DNA of 64,000 bases from Heterohyrax brucei (GCA_028571685.1 CM053156.1:82029049-82093048); one strand, 5' to 3'. Shown: positions 22,905-35,167, counted from the stretch's first letter. Numbers and translations are program-made. The notes: a model not told the origin generated them from the letters alone.

Positions 22905-23180
22905 GATGAAGAATGCCGGATGTGCTGCAGATTGCTAGGAGAACCAACGACTCTGTCTTGGAAGATGTGGAGCCAGAATGGACCTTAGAAGCACAGGTGG
23001 GGAGACTTGGTCTGCAGACTCTGGACGTGTTCTCAGAAGGGACCAGTTCCTGCAGAAGGACACCGGGCTTAGGGAAGTCGACGGTCAGAGTAAAAGGGGG
23101 AACTCTACTCAGGGAGATGGACTGACTCAGTGTCCATGACAACGGGTCCCGACACAGCCGTGCCCGTGAGGACGGTGTAG
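22905..23180 (+). mobile_element. RTE LINE 3' fragment
   Basis: The plus-strand open stretch NDSVLEDVEPEWTLEAQVGR then LGLQTLDVFSEGTS corresponds to the NRSLQEEVQPECSLEAK... FGH region of the RTE copy at 6.8-7.3 kb. Confidence 0.75.
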
Positions 23181-24377
23181 GAGGAGGCAGCGTTTGCTTC
23201 TGTTTTATGTACAGTCACTGTCAGTCAGAGCCAACCAGATGCTACCTAACAGTGACAGTTATACACGGATCGCTCACCTCAAGTTCCATGTCTTAGAGGT
23301 AACTGAAGGAGTATTGAGTTCCAGAATCCAGATTCTTGGCTGCTGTTCTGGGTTTGTACCACAGACAGAATACACAGAATTTGGCATGTGAATTTTCTGC
23401 AGTATTTTCTGGAGACTTAGCCTTTTGAATGGATGCCTCTTCCACTACACTGGAGTGACCCCTGATTTTCCCATTTGCTGCTCCCCAGACCCTGCCTCAT
23501 AGTCAACACCCAGTCGGTTGAACAATGAACCAATCAGTTCTGCCCTCATGTAGGAGGCTAGGGATTAGATGTCCTCTTCCATTTTCTCACAAGTATCTGT
23601 CCTCTCTTTGTGACTTTCTAGTGTCCTTTCTGTGTGTCCACTGTTTCAAATGGCAACAGAGACTACTAAACCAGTCTACAAGACAAGCAAACACTTGAAT
23701 GGAGATAAAAAAAACAGGAGTTAAAGAAAAAGAAAAAAAAACCTGATAAAACCAGGAAATTATCTCATCCTGGGAATATTCCAGAAACCAAGCTAGAATA
23801 ATTGCTTCATGTTCAGTTGGACACAAATTCACCCCCTGGCTGACTCACATATGTAAACACTCATGACTACCATATGAGCACATCTCAGTCTCTTTCTCTC
23901 TCACGAACACACACACACTCTCTCTCTCACATACACACACACTCTCGCACACACACTTACCCCTCTAAATCACTAACTACACAGCATCCAGGGACTCATG
24001 ATTCCCCAGCACTGAGTTCCTCATGATCCACTAAACTCTTCTCTGCCCCCAGCCCCACATTCCACCCATCCAACTGCAAACCCTGTCCACGTATCTTCTA
24101 AATCTCTCCAGAATCTCTTCTCCTCTCACCACCCTGCGGCACCCCTCCAGTGGAATCCCCACCATCTCGGAGCCTGGCAACTGTTCTCTGTTTCCAGCAC
24201 TGGAAGGTTTCGGGCAGGACGTGACATGATTTGAGTGACGTTTTCAAAGAACCAGTCTGGCCGCTGTGTGGTGAACACAGAGCAAACACATTCTCTTTTC
24301 TGCCTGCTGTTTTTCCTTCACAAATTCCAAAGTAGGTGTTCTCCAAAGATCGGGTGCCTGGACTTATATTTTACCAA
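23181..24377. other. Unique sequence, 1.2 kb
   Basis: Only the microsatellite at 23895-23965 is identified. Confidence 0.55.
23895..23965 (+). repeat. (CA)n/(CT)n compound microsatellite
   Basis: acacacacac blocks alternate with ctctctct. Confidence 0.85.
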
Positions 24378-24516
24378 GTCTGCTTTGTAAAGGTCAAAAG
24401 GTCAGATGTTTGAGTCTGCCCCGTGCTCTTTGGAAATTCTATTGGGCAGTTCTACTGTGTTCTATAAGGTTGCTGTGACTCAGAATCAACTCAACAGCAG
24501 TGGGTTTGGTTTTGGA
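24378..24516 (+). mobile_element. AfroSINE, 5'-truncated
   Basis: Starts within the head (gtaaaggtcaaaaggtcaga), with complete body and tail cagtgggtttggttttgg. Confidence 0.85.
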
Positions 24517-24982
24517 TTGACCAGGAAGATTGTTGATTCATGGAATCAATAGTTCAATAGGTTTAATGGTATTGCTTGGATTTAACATTTTCCAACTTTT
24601 TTTTTTTTTTATTATGGGTTTTTTTTGAGGCTTTAGTGTTGAGAATTTTCTTGGAATTTGAATTTCTGGGGTTTGCAGAGCTGGGGCGACCCACCAAGAC
24701 TATTCTACATTGAATGTCCTTTTGAATCTTGAGTGCTGAAGAAAGTGGTCCCCTAAAAATCTAGGTAAACAATGGTCTAGACAAACTAGCGAAAACTAGT
24801 TTGCCTTAGGCATTGGGCTGTTACGGATTACTAACTATGAGCAATCAGTTTCCACAGTCAGAAACTCCAAGGTCAAATTGGAAGCTGTTTCAGTGTAAAC
24901 TGTTATTATGTAAACATGCTACTGGGTCCTGTTTCTACCACCATGCTGATAACATGTGCTGTAATAGAAGTCCTCGTCTTCA

Positions 24983-25142
24983 AAACCTCAGTGGACTAGT
25001 GGTTCGGTGTTATGTCTACTACCCAAAAGATCAACAGTTCAAATGCACTGGTGGCTCCTTGGAAACTCTCTGGGGCAGTTCTACTCTGCCCTATAGAGTC
25101 ATGACGAGTCAGAGTTGACTTGATGGCCATGGGTTTGTTTGA
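24983..25142 (+). mobile_element. AfroSINE, short form
   Basis: aaaacctcagtggactagtg head; tail gtcagagttgacttgatggc. Confidence 0.88.
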
Positions 25143-25186
25143 GGGTTCTCGTCTCTGAAACATTTTTGACTCCCTAGTCAAAATGC

Positions 25187-25303
25187 TGGAGTCCTGATGA
25201 TGCAGTGGCTAAGAGCCTGGGTGCTATCCAAAAGGTCAGCAGTTTGCTCTGCCCAGTTGGGTTTGCTATGAGTGGAAATCACTCGATGGCGATGGCTATG
25301 GGT
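25187..25303 (+). mobile_element. AfroSINE, internally deleted
   Basis: Head ctggagtcctgatgatgcag; most of the middle is lost, and the tail gagtggaaatcactcgatgg remains. Confidence 0.8.
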
Positions 25304-25439
25304 AGAAGAAATGTTACCCTAATTTGTAAATGGGATATGAAATCAACTTCAATCCGTGTCTATGTTCATGTCCTCTGCGGAGCCCAAGAAGATAGCATGA
25401 AACATTTCACGTGTGGTACCGTCCTCCCAGATACGCACC

Positions 25440-25622
25440 AGTCTCACTGCCTCCCTTCACTCTGTGCCTGCTGCGTTGGCACCTCCTTAGAGACACTGTC
25501 CCCAACCACCCATCCCTTTCTATCCTCTCTCCAGTGGCACCTCCTCAGAGATGCTGAACCCAACCATCCGGTACTTCCTATCTCCTCCTTCTGATTTGAT
25601 GATTGTTGTTGCACTTATCGAC
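25440..25622 (+). mobile_element. L2 LINE fragment, left half, with local duplication
   Basis: tggcacctccttagagacac and tggcacctcctcagagatgc are two copies of one L2 segment 58 bp apart; the rest of the L2 lies past LTR copy B. Confidence 0.6.
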
Positions 25623-26077
25623 TGTGATGGATTGAACCGGGTCCCCCCAAAACAGGTGCTGTAAATACTACACCCAATCCTTGTGGGTGCAATCTCATCT
25701 GGGAACAAGGATTCCTTTGTTATATTCATGAGGTTCTATCAGTGCAGGATGGGTTTTAAGCCAGTCACCTTTGCGGTGTAACCCAAGCAGACGAGGCACA
25801 GAGAAGCAAGCAGAGACGGGGTAGAGTGATGCCAGAACTCGAGGAAGGGAAGCTGAGGAAGAGACAGGGGCCTCCCTCCAGAGCCAACGGACTGAGAGAC
25901 TTCCACGGGAGCTGGTACCCTGAATTCAGACTTCTAGCCTCTTAACTAGTGAGACAATAAATTTCACTTTTGTGTCCCCTGTTTTGACAGTGCTTCCAGT
26001 AAGAGGTCCCAGGTCCTGTTTGTTAAAGCGGATCACTTGTGGTGTTTCTGTCACAGTAGCGCTAGATGACTAAGACA
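25623..26077 (+). mobile_element. Solitary LTR, ERVL/MaLR-like (copy B), inside L2
   Basis: 455 bp, TGTGATGGATTGAACCGGG to taagaCA, flanked by tcgac and tcaac, a 5-bp target duplication with one CpG-type change. It splits an L2 whose halves lie at 25440-25622 and 26078-26255. Confidence 0.75.
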
Positions 26078-26255
26078 TCAACATGAATAAAACTGTGTCC
26101 ATTTCCTCGTTTAGTTATCTGTCTTCTATGACCAGCTTGTGCGCCCCAAGAAAGCAGGCACCTGGTCTGTTTTGTTCTCAGAGGTATCTCTAGTTTCTAG
26201 AAGAGTACAGACTATAGGCACTCAATAAATATTTGTTGGATGAACACGTGTATTC
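26078..26255 (+). mobile_element. L2 LINE fragment, right half
   Basis: ggcacctggtctgttttgtt, tctagtttctagaagagtac, aataaatatttgttggatga: L2 3' end, once continuous with 25440-25622. Confidence 0.75.
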
Positions 26256-26834
26256 ATTTTCTAAAATCATGTAAAAAAATTACCACAAATTTAGAAGCTT
26301 AAAGCAAGGCCTATTTATTATCTCAGTTTCCACGGCCGGAGCCCTAGTGGCCTAGTGGTTAAGAGCCACGGCTGCTAACTAAACGGCCAGCTGTTCTAAT
26401 CCATCAGCTTTACCTTTGAACCTCATAGGGAAGTTCTACTCTGTCCTATAAGGTAGCTATGAGTTGGAGTCAACTGGATGGCAGTGGGTTTTCCATGGCT
26501 CAGGAGTCTGGGTAGGAGGAGTTAAATAGGTAACTGCTCGCATCCTTACAGGCTGAAATCGAAACTGCATCTTATTTGAGGTTCGGAGTCCCCTTTAACC
26601 CACTGGTGGAATTCAGTTCCTTGTGGTTGTAGAACCAACACACTCAGCTCTTCAAGGTCACTTGTGGCTCACTGCTTTGTGACCCTGTCGACAACGTGGC
26701 ACTTTGCTTCTGAAGACCTGCAGGTGAGCATCGGTGGCTGCTTCTCTGGTGTGTTTTGAGGGCTCACCTGATTAGGTTTGAGACACCTGCGTTCAACCTC
26801 CTTTTGATTACCCCAAAGTTAACTGATTAGAGAC
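26256..26834. other. Old dispersed repeat, family not assigned
   Basis: gcttaaagcaaggcctattt and ctcagtttccacgg...ctcaggagtctggg look like a widespread mammalian LTR or DNA repeat, interrupted by the SINE at 26337-26497. Confidence 0.4.
26337..26497 (+). mobile_element. AfroSINE, short form
   Basis: ggagccctagtggcctagtg head. It interrupts an unidentified older repeat (26256-26336 and 26498-26830). Confidence 0.9.
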
Positions 26835-27338
26835 TGTCATGGATTAAATTGTGTCTCCCCCAGAATAGCTATCTACTTGGCCAGGTCCTGGTCCCCAGCA
26901 CTGTATGATTACAGTTTTGTCATCCAGTGTGATTTCTCTGTGTATTGTCCATTCTGTCACTATGATATAAGGAGATGGGTTATAGGCAGTCACATTGATG
27001 AGGTCTATGAGATTAGCGTCCTATGACAATCTCTTTCAAGATACAAAAGAGAGAAGCACAGAGACATGGGGACCTCATATCACCACGAAAGCAGTGCCAG
27101 GAGCAGAGAGTGTCCTTGGGACTTGTGATTCCTGTGCTGAGACGCTTCCAGACCAGGGGAAGACAGATCCATCACAAGGCCCTTCCTCCAGAGCCAACAG
27201 AGACAGAAAGTCTTCCCCTGGAAACAGTGCCCTGAGTTTGAACTTATTGCCTACCGGACTGTGAGAGAATACTCTTCTCTTTGCTAAAGCCACCCACTTG
27301 TGATATTTCTATTACAGTGACACTGGGTGATTAAGACA
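26835..27338 (+). mobile_element. Solitary LTR, ERVL/MaLR-like (copy C)
   Basis: 504 bp, TGTCATGGATTAAATTGTG to taagaCA, flanks gagac/gggac. It has the same family hallmarks as A and B (cctccagagccaacag; gctaaagccacccacttgtg). Confidence 0.75.
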
Positions 27339-28202
27339 GGGACCTTAATTACTAACTTCCACCTGTTCTATGTAACGTTAAGTCATGGGGATGATATCAC
27401 AGTCACGGGTCCCACCAACACTTCCTGGGAGAGGATTCCACAGGGTGTGAATCTCGAAGGCCATCGCAGAATCCTACTTGCCACAACAGGACCCTTTTTT
27501 ATCCCGCAGGATATATTACAAGACTGGTACTCTCGGGAAAGTGCTTTGAGAAATGAACTTTATTTTCACAAATCCATCAACCTCATGTCTTAAAACCAGG
27601 GGATGCGACCACAGGTACATGTGGGGCACAGGCAGGCAAGGAGAACCTGGAAGGAAGTGTGCCGAACTGCGAGGAAGCCACCTGTGAGGGGTGCCACCTG
27701 TGAGGGGTGCCACGGGGTACCACGGGCACTCAGCGCTGACATTTCGTCCACATTCCATAACTGCCAATATTGCAAGGGAACCTGGAAATCTAGATTTGGA
27801 TATGAATTCTTCTGGTATTTAAGTCTGGGAAACAAATCCCAGTTTTCACAGCTTCTACATGGCAACCCTCTCCCCTTTCCCCAAAAGCTTGTGTCCAGGC
27901 TGCATAGGAAAGCCTTCTCTGGAATCATCCCTCTGCTTTTCACCAGCTCCAAATCTTCAACACAGAACTCTTCTCTGGGGTGTGGTCCACTCTTCTGCCT
28001 TCCTGCATAAAACCTCACAGGGTTTATTTAAATGTTTTCTGGGCTCAGAAAAGAACATGGGGTAGATCCCAGAACAGAGCAGCAGTTTGGGGCGAAAGGA
28101 CAGGTATGCCAGAAAGGGATAGGACTGTACCTTCTGACAATAAGTGATCCTAGAACCTCAGAGGCTCTGATTAAAACGATTTTTAAAAAAAAAAAAGAAC
28201 AA
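27339..28202. other. Unique sequence
   Basis: A small 18-bp tandem duplication at 27678-27713 (tgtgaggggtgccacc). Opposing ORFs at 27590-28018 have no recognised product. Confidence 0.55.
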
Positions 28203-28368
28203 AAACCCAAACCAAACCCCCTGCCACTGAGTTGACTCTGACTCACAGCGACCCTATAGGTCACAGTAGAACTGCTCCACAGAGTTTCCTAGGAGGGCCT
28301 GGTGGATTCGAACTGCTGACCTTCTGGTTAGCAGCCACAGCTCTTAAGCACTACCCCATGAGCCTCTG
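28203..28368 (-). mobile_element. AfroSINE, short form
   Basis: A-run then gccactgagttgactctgac; reverse head cttaagcactaccccatgag. Confidence 0.92.
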
Positions 28369-29908
28369 GTAGCCAAAGTTAAATTTTATATTTCTCTCTA
28401 TTGTGCTGTCCTTCCCTGAAAAACAGAACAAACAAACTCCAGGTCTGAAGAGGTTAATCAACTGCTCCAGTCTAACAAAACCGGTACGTGGAGGACTGAC
28501 ATTCGCACCCATGCCAGGGGACCCTAGAGCCCACTGTCTTAATCACCAAGCTATATTACAGACCACGGACTTTGCAATTTTTTATTATGACAAATCATAG
28601 TCAGCAATATGTTTCTAATTTATACATATACATTTATAACAAATCTTTTACACATCAGTTGTACCTGTATTACTTACAGTGTATCATGAGTTCTCTTTCC
28701 TCCCCTGCCCTGCTGTCCCCTCCCCTCCTCTCCCCTTCCTCCCCTCTTTTCCTTTCTCTACTACAGCTGATTCAGTACTAATGGGTTGGTCTCCAGTTTG
28801 AAATGCAAATCCCTTTTAAAGAGCTGTGTCTAAACTTGAGAGTCCACAAAGCACATGGCCCTTATCTGCCAGGAAGAGCTCAGAAAGGGAAAAGCCATCT
28901 GAAAAGAACTGCTTCTGCTTGTCTTTCTAGGGTTTCAGTAACAAAGCAGCTTTGAATGTATCACTACCGATTTGTTAGAGGTCACTCTGCAGCAACACAG
29001 GTAACTTCCCTTGCCCTGCAGCAGGTGTGCCACCGGCAGAGACACCAACTGGCGAACACTCTGCATCTCTGGGAGCATGTTCTAGACCACCGTCCACCAT
29101 GCCAGGCTGAGATGGTGCTCACTGAATGGTCGCTGTATGAATTTAAAACAGTGTGCCTCTCAAGAGTCTTTTCTTCTGTAATGTTCTCTATTAAGCCACA
29201 GAAGGAAGAAGGCTGTAAACTAGCCTTCTGGATTAGTATCAACAGCCAAAGAATATTCTAGAATGGTCATTTCTTGCCCAACGAGCACTTTTCTAAAGTT
29301 GCTATCTTAGGTTGCTTCGGCACTGTGGGATTCTAGAAAAACGCTCCCCCTCCGTCCCAGAATTTCCTGTCCTGTCTTGTGGTCGACTTAAAAACGTCTT
29401 CAGTTCCCGCCTCCCTCTTTCTCACCAGCTCTTCTTCACTGTTACAGAGATTATAAATTTGTAGAGGAAATGATTAAGCAAATCCAGAGGTCTTGGCCAG
29501 AGAACCTGAGTTTTCAAGGCCCTCGTTTTTGAGAGCTGAAGAAATCCGCCTGATGAAGGATTTGCACATGAGTTTCAGGGCTCTGCAAAACTTCCTGTTT
29601 TTGTATTCTCAGAACTCTTCAGCTACTTGTGAAAGAAAACAGGCCTGCAAAGACCAGAGGTGGGGAGGGGGCTGTGTGTGGGGGGACTAAGAGAGGCAGG
29701 GAAAGGTGGCCCCCTCCCTCAGGTCTCTCAGCGTGCCCAGGGGAAAAATAAAGTAAGACAAAAGACAGTGAAGTAGAGACTAGGGACCAATACCAGACAT
29801 TAAAGGTGGGGTTGACAGTAGGGGAGAGGAGAAAAAATACATTATAGCAGGAATTTCCATAGGCTAACAGACACTCATCGAATAGTAGAATCTCAAAATA
29901 TGATGATC
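28369..29908. other. Unique sequence, 1.5 kb
   Basis: A CT-rich run at 28690-28760. No exon or repeat identified. Confidence 0.55.
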
Positions 29909-30229
29909 AAAAAAACCAAACTAAACCCAGTGCTGCTGAGTCGATTTCAACTCATAAACCAAACCAACCAAACCTAGTGCTATGAGTCAATTCTGACGCA
30001 GAGCAACCCTACAGGACAGGGTAGAATGGCCCCACAGAGTTTCCAAGGAGCACCTGGCGGATTCAAACTGCTGGTCTTTTGGTTAGCAGACTAGCACTTC
30101 ACCCCAACTCACAGCAACCCTATAAGACAGAGTAGAACTGCTCCATACAGTTTCCAAGGAGTGCCTGGCAGGTTTCAACTGTTGACTTTTTGGTTAGCAG
30201 CTGCAGCACTTAACCACTACGCATCAGGA
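29909..30229 (-). mobile_element. AfroSINE, short form, split by another copy
   Basis: Tail piece 29909-29954 ends tcaactcat and resumes at 30107 with aactcacagcaaccctataa, so aactca flanks the nested copy as its target duplication. Confidence 0.8.
29955..30106 (-). mobile_element. AfroSINE, short form, nested
   Basis: gctatgagtcaattctgacg through ggttagcagactagcacttc, inserted in the 29909-30229 copy. Confidence 0.85.
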
Positions 30230-30350
30230 CTTAACACTTATTAGGCACCAGCTGTGTGCTAGGCACAATGCTAGCCAATTCACATGGAGTGTATCATTAA
30301 ATCCTCATGGCAATGAATAGGGTCCTTCTATTACCATCTCCTTCCCGTGA
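30230..30350 (+). mobile_element. MIR SINE
   Basis: cttattaggcaccagctgtg, ctaggcacaatgctagccaa, cattaaatcctcatggcaat. Confidence 0.75.
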
Positions 30351-30549
30351 ACAGATACCTTGATCCTTTCTTGAGTGAGGCTTGAAGAAGTTCAGAAGTT
30401 GTGTGGCCTTGAAGATGTTTTTAAGACCCCAAGCTATTGAGAGGTTTTATCCAAGAGGGTCTTTCTTGTCTTCTTTAAAAAGACTTCAAAGGAAACAATA
30501 ACACTTCACAATATCCAGCCAGTTGCTCAAGTCGTTCAATATACTTTGA

Positions 30550-31020
30550 ATCGAGTTTGTATTCAATCCTACTTGCGGCCAAAATCTGGCTAAGTCACTC
30601 TTCAGCTCAAAGGTCCTCCGTGGCTCCCCATTGCCCTCAGGCCAAAGCTGAAGCTCGCTATGGACACACGACCACCTGTGATTGCTGATCTCGTCTCTGC
30701 CCGCTCTCCAGCCCCCATCGTCTCGCCTCCCCACGGTGGCTTCCCCACTCTACCAGCCTAGCTACTTGCCATTTCCTCTGTGGACTCTGGACCTTTGCAC
30801 TTGCTGTCCCATCAGGAAATCCCCTGGCCAACTCCTACTTTGTGCATCAGCCCCCATGCCGCCGCGCCTCCTCTAAGGGTCAGCCGCTATCCCCTAGAGG
30901 CTCAGGCAGTCTCTCCCCCGGAGGCCCACAACACACCGCATTCACTTGTCTCACATTCTGTTATCCTTCCTGTTTGCCTACTGGCCTCTCCCACAGAAGG
31001 CATGTCTTTGAGAGCATAGG
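30550..31020 (+). mobile_element. L2 LINE fragment
   Basis: gtggctccccattgccctca, ctacttgccatttcctctgt, cctttgcacttgctgtccca, acttgtctcacattctgtta. Confidence 0.75.
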
Positions 31021-31024
31021 CTAG

Positions 31025-31165
31025 GTTTCAACCTTGCCTCTGCCACAGCTCAGCTGTCCTTTGACAAAGTTGCTTTTCTTCTCTGAGCTTGTTTCCTCAT
31101 CTGTAAAATGGGCAGTAAGTGCGGCAATCCACGTGAAGTGCAATGCCTGGCATTTATCAAGATGC
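31025..31165 (-). mobile_element. MIR SINE
   Basis: cttctctgagcttgtttcct and catctgtaaaatgggcagta are MIR core in reverse. Confidence 0.8.
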
Positions 31166-31251
31166 AATAATGGTTGTTAATATCTTCATGTCTTCACAGC
31201 TGGTCACTGGACCACTTAGTTGATGCTCCTTGAATAGGCAGCTTTACCGAG

Positions 31252-31416
31252 ACCAAAACTGAACCCACTGCGTTGACTTGATTCCGATTCATAACGACCC
31301 TATAGGACACAGTAGAACTGCCCCATAGAGTTTCCAAGGAACACCTGGAGGATTGGAACTGCTGACCTTTGGGTTAGCAACTGTAGCACTTACCCACTGT
31401 GCCACCAGGGTTTCCT
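31252..31416 (-). mobile_element. AfroSINE, short form
   Basis: gattccgattcataacgacc tail; reverse head actgtgccaccagggtttcc. Confidence 0.93.
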
Positions 31417-31427
31417 TACCTTAGCCC

Positions 31428-31625
31428 AGTGGTTCTCAATTTTTTAAAAATTTTTGGATGCATTGGAGTCATCTGGAGAGCTTGTGAAACCATAAACTGC
31501 TGGGCCTGTCCATCAAAGTTCTGGATTCGGTTGGCCAGAAGTAAGACTTGAGAATTTGGATTTCTCCTAAGTTCCCCAGAGATGCTGATGCTGCTGGTCC
31601 TGCGTCCATGCTCCATGACCCGCTA
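31428..31625. mobile_element. hAT-Charlie-type MER element
   Basis: cagtggttctcaattttt end, gctgggcctgtccatcaaag and ccagagatgctgatgctgct core. Confidence 0.65.
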
Positions 31626-31744
31626 GGCTGGTCCCCAGGGGAGGGTGGATGTCTGATTAGAATGACAAATCATCTGGAGCTAAAATAAGTTCATGTTACA
31701 GTATAAGGCAGCCCACTCCCCAAAAGGATGTGGCCGTAGAATGC

Positions 31745-31875
31745 TTATCCACCCAACCAATACTCATTGTGTTTCTACCACGTGTGGGTGTTTCCTAGAC
31801 ACTGCAGTAGAGCAGTGAACGGGACAGACTCAAAGGCTTCTGGTCTCACAGTGCTCACGGTCTGATGGACCTACG
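31745..31875 (-). mobile_element. L2 LINE fragment
   Basis: gacactgcagtagagcagtg, aacgggacagactcaaaggc, ctcacagtgctcacggtctg: L2 in reverse. Confidence 0.65.
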
Positions 31876-32307
31876 GGGGGCAGGGCGTCATAATCGTCCT
31901 GGTCTGTCAATCTGAATCCTATGGGCGCGGTCAGTTTGAGAAAAAAGAAAACAACCCACTGCCATCGAGTTTGAGAAACAGCAACCTTAAAAACAGTGAC
32001 ATTGATCGTTGTTTTGCTGGTATTGCATCATGGTAGTTGTCTTTTCAATATCCACTTTGCCAAAATGGTAAATCAAAACGGATTACAGTAATCCCATAAC
32101 CCCCTGGACTGGAACCACGTCTGTCACTTGTCCCCCAGTCTGAAGCAAAGTACATGGAAGAGAGTCTTAGATAAGGGTCCCAAGGCTGTGGCATAACACC
32201 TGTTAGATGAATTGATAAAAGTCTATTTTTATTGTGTTTTTGTTAGCCATTGTGAGTAGTGGTGTTCTGTTACCTGGTGCTAAAAGTACCCTATAATGTA
32301 ATACCAG

Positions 32308-32486
32308 AAAACCAAAACCAAACCCATTGCTGTAGAGTTGGTTCTGACTGCTAGTGACTCTACAGAAACTTTCCTAGAGAGTTTCCATGGCTGCCTTCTT
32401 TACAGAAGCAGATCTCCAGGTCTTCCTCCCGGAGACTTCTCTCTGTCAATAGCCAAGTGTTTTAACCACTGACCACCAAGGCTGCT
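32308..32486 (-). mobile_element. AfroSINE, long form
   Basis: Block aagcagatctccaggtcttc; reverse head ttttaaccactgaccaccaa. Confidence 0.85.
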
Positions 32487-32489
32487 TCT

Positions 32490-32640
32490 GTGTTTGTAAG
32501 CCAGCCACCGCACCGTCTCCCATCATACTCACAGCAACTGCACGGGGCAGGAGCGATTGTGCTCCCGTTGCTATTATGCTCCCATTACACAGGGCAGGTA
32601 AGGAGAGGTTAAGTCATCAGCCCTCTAGTTGGGTGTGGAA
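32490..32640 (+). mobile_element. MIR SINE
   Basis: catcatactcacagcaactg, ctcccattacacagggcagg, gagaggttaagtcatcagcc. Confidence 0.65.
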
Positions 32641-32964
32641 CAGGTAAGAGGTGAGCTGGTTGTATAGCATGACAGCACCAGGGAGAATGGTTCAAATGTT
32701 TGCCAGTGGCACCAACGTAAATATTTTTCCAACCACACCATCCTTCCCTGAGTTCACCCAATCTGGAGCAGATAAAAAGGAAAAGCAGAGCGACTTGAAC
32801 TTGGTTTGAGGGCTAAGAATCACAGAAAACGGCTGGCTTGCCCACTTCTGCCTTCTTGTTTCGGGTCTCTTTGTTCAACTTCACCAGTTTCTGGAAGTTC
32901 ATGAACAAACACTCTCCTAACACACTCCTTGGTTCCAGCGTCTTCATTAGGCCATCAGAGAAAA

Positions 32965-33092
32965 AGGCCTGCGCCTCAGAGCGCAGCTGCTAACCCCAGG
33001 GTCAGTAGTTCAAATCCACCAGCTCCTTGCAAAACCCTAGGAGGCCGTTCTGCTGCATCCTAGCAGCTGCTATCAGCTGGCAGAATCCAGAT
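32965..33092 (+). mobile_element. AfroSINE, diverged partial
   Basis: cagctgctaaccccagggtc and caaatccaccagctccttgc are recognisable; tail degenerate. Confidence 0.6.
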
Positions 33093-33095
33093 CAC

Positions 33096-33290
33096 GAAGG
33101 AGCGCCAGTGGTTGAATGGCTAACCACTGGACGGCTAATTTAAAGGCCAGTGGTTGGAACTCTCCCAGTGGGTCTGCAGGAGAAAAGACCCGACAATCGA
33201 TGGCTGTAAAAATCATAGACAAGCAAATCCTCTGGAGCTGTTCTACTCTGTCCCATCTAATCACTTTGAGTCAGAACGAACAGCACAGAC
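33096..33290 (+). mobile_element. AfroSINE, long form
   Basis: ggagcgccagtggttgaatg head; tail cactttgagtcagaacgaac. Confidence 0.75.
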
Positions 33291-35167
33291 CGGAAGTAGT
33301 GGAACGCCAGGTCCTGGAGCGCCCCCACGTGGTCGCGTTTAAACAAAGCCTTGCTTCAAGAAGCACAAATCCTGAAACGGCTCACGCCAGGCAATGCAGA
33401 GAAGAAACCGAGCTGGGGCCATCGTGTCAAGAACTCATTTGGGGAGGAAAAAAAAGCTACCCATAAGCATGCCAGTTCCCCTTAACACAATGCTACAATG
33501 AGACAATTAAGATCAGTTAGGGGTGTACAGTTTTAAATTAGACAAAGGACTCAGGACGCATTTTATAAATTACCGAGTGGGATAATGTGTGGCAGTGTTA
33601 GCACTATTATTTGTACTTTCAGGAAACTGGATGGATTGCTGTTCCTGCAATGGTCACGTAAAGGGCCAGAGGACAAGAAGGGCCAAAAGAGGGCCTTTCT
33701 GGGGAAAGCGGATAGAGGCAGAGGGTTAAATGCCCCCCCAAACCAGTTTATGCCGATGGTTGGTTCCTGACTGGCCAGCAGACTGGAGCTGAAGATCTGA
33801 ATTATGAATTCACTGAATTTTCCCTCTGATGGAGTCAGTGATTTCCAGCCAGCCAGAGTCACTTGATCTCCACTGACTAGGGAACAGAATCTTGACCACA
33901 GAGAGGGCTAATTCCACTTACCGTGCAGACTGCCTTTCAGGCTTAATGAGGGGCGGTGGGAGGGTGGTTAAAACCAACCCCCGTAATCTCACATTTCTGC
34001 AAAGCACTCCTGGTCCCCCCTGGTCCCGCGCTCGGCACTGACAACTTGGGTGAGTAAGTAGTTGAAGTCATTTTCCTTTTCTTCTCCTTGAGGTGGTACA
34101 TGCAACTGATTTATTTTCTTTAAGGCCTAAGATCAATTTGAAACTATTTGACCTAAAAATGACGTACGGATCCAGGCTGTGGAAATCTGGTCTTTTCTGG
34201 GGATGCTGAGAAGGAGCCAGCAGGACAGGGATTTGGGACTCTTGAAGTCTGAATTAATGGAAACCAGGGCCACCGGACTATTTGCAAACAAGCTAGTGTC
34301 TTGCGTGCAGGCATGCGTGTGTGTGCGTGTGTGTGTGTGTGTTTAAACCTCTTAACAATTTGTTTAAAGAGAAGAGAAGTAAAACAGGAACACTAAAGCT
34401 TCACATCCTTTCTCTTCTCCTCCCTTTCCTGGTATCTCTTTAGGTCTCTGCTCCCCTATCCGTTTTCATAAGGGACCCCCCCACCAGCCACTGGGGACAA
34501 CCGCCCTTTGGAATGACTCCTGTTGTGGATTAGCAATCACTCACTCACAATCAGCTGGAAAGCAAGCGTTTGTGTTTGTTTTTGCCACGGCAGCCATTTC
34601 AGCGCCTTTAGCTTCTTGAGAAAGCTTCTTGAAAAGGCCACTTCTTCTTGATGTTGAAGAAGACCAATCTGCACCTAAGAATAAATAAATACATATGTAA
34701 ATAAGATAATAGCCGCCTTTGCCTTTGCCCCTCCCCCTAGGTCTTAATTTCTTTTTCTCTTTCAGGGCTTTTCTCTTTTTGTTGTTTTAGGCTCGGTCGT
34801 GTGCGAGTGTGGATTTGCCTCTTGCCCACGTGGTTCCCTCTGTCCCAGCGCCATCCTGGGTTCCGCGGTCTGAGGGCTTGGGTCCCGTGCTGTTGATGCT
34901 ATTGACCCTTGTCCTCTCCTGAGCTCCCGCAGGCGTCTCTGCTCTTTTCCAGGCAGTCAGCGTTAAGCAAGAGAATTAGTATTTATTGCAAATGCATCAG
35001 GCATGCTTTTCGCCTCAAAAAGAAAGTTTTAACCTGCTTCTGAGGCTACAACTGTCTTTAGAATCTTCCAGATAAGTCTTAGTTCCCTCGGGCTTAAATG
35101 TTCTTGCTTTCTTAAACAAACGACAAGCAAGTCATTAAAAAAAATAATAATGTTCTCTCCTTTGACC
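33291..35167. other. Unique sequence, 1.9 kb, the longest SINE-free stretch outside L1
   Basis: Low repeat density, with a (TG)n at 34312. Possible conserved regulatory DNA, but nothing specific can be shown. Confidence 0.5.
34312..34345 (+). repeat. (TG)n microsatellite
   Basis: gcgtgtgtgtgcgtgtgtgt run. Confidence 0.85.

Noticed and set aside
27590..28018. Opposing ORFs of 135 and 142 codons
   Set aside because: Mirror ORFs in unique sequence with no known protein similarity or exon boundaries.
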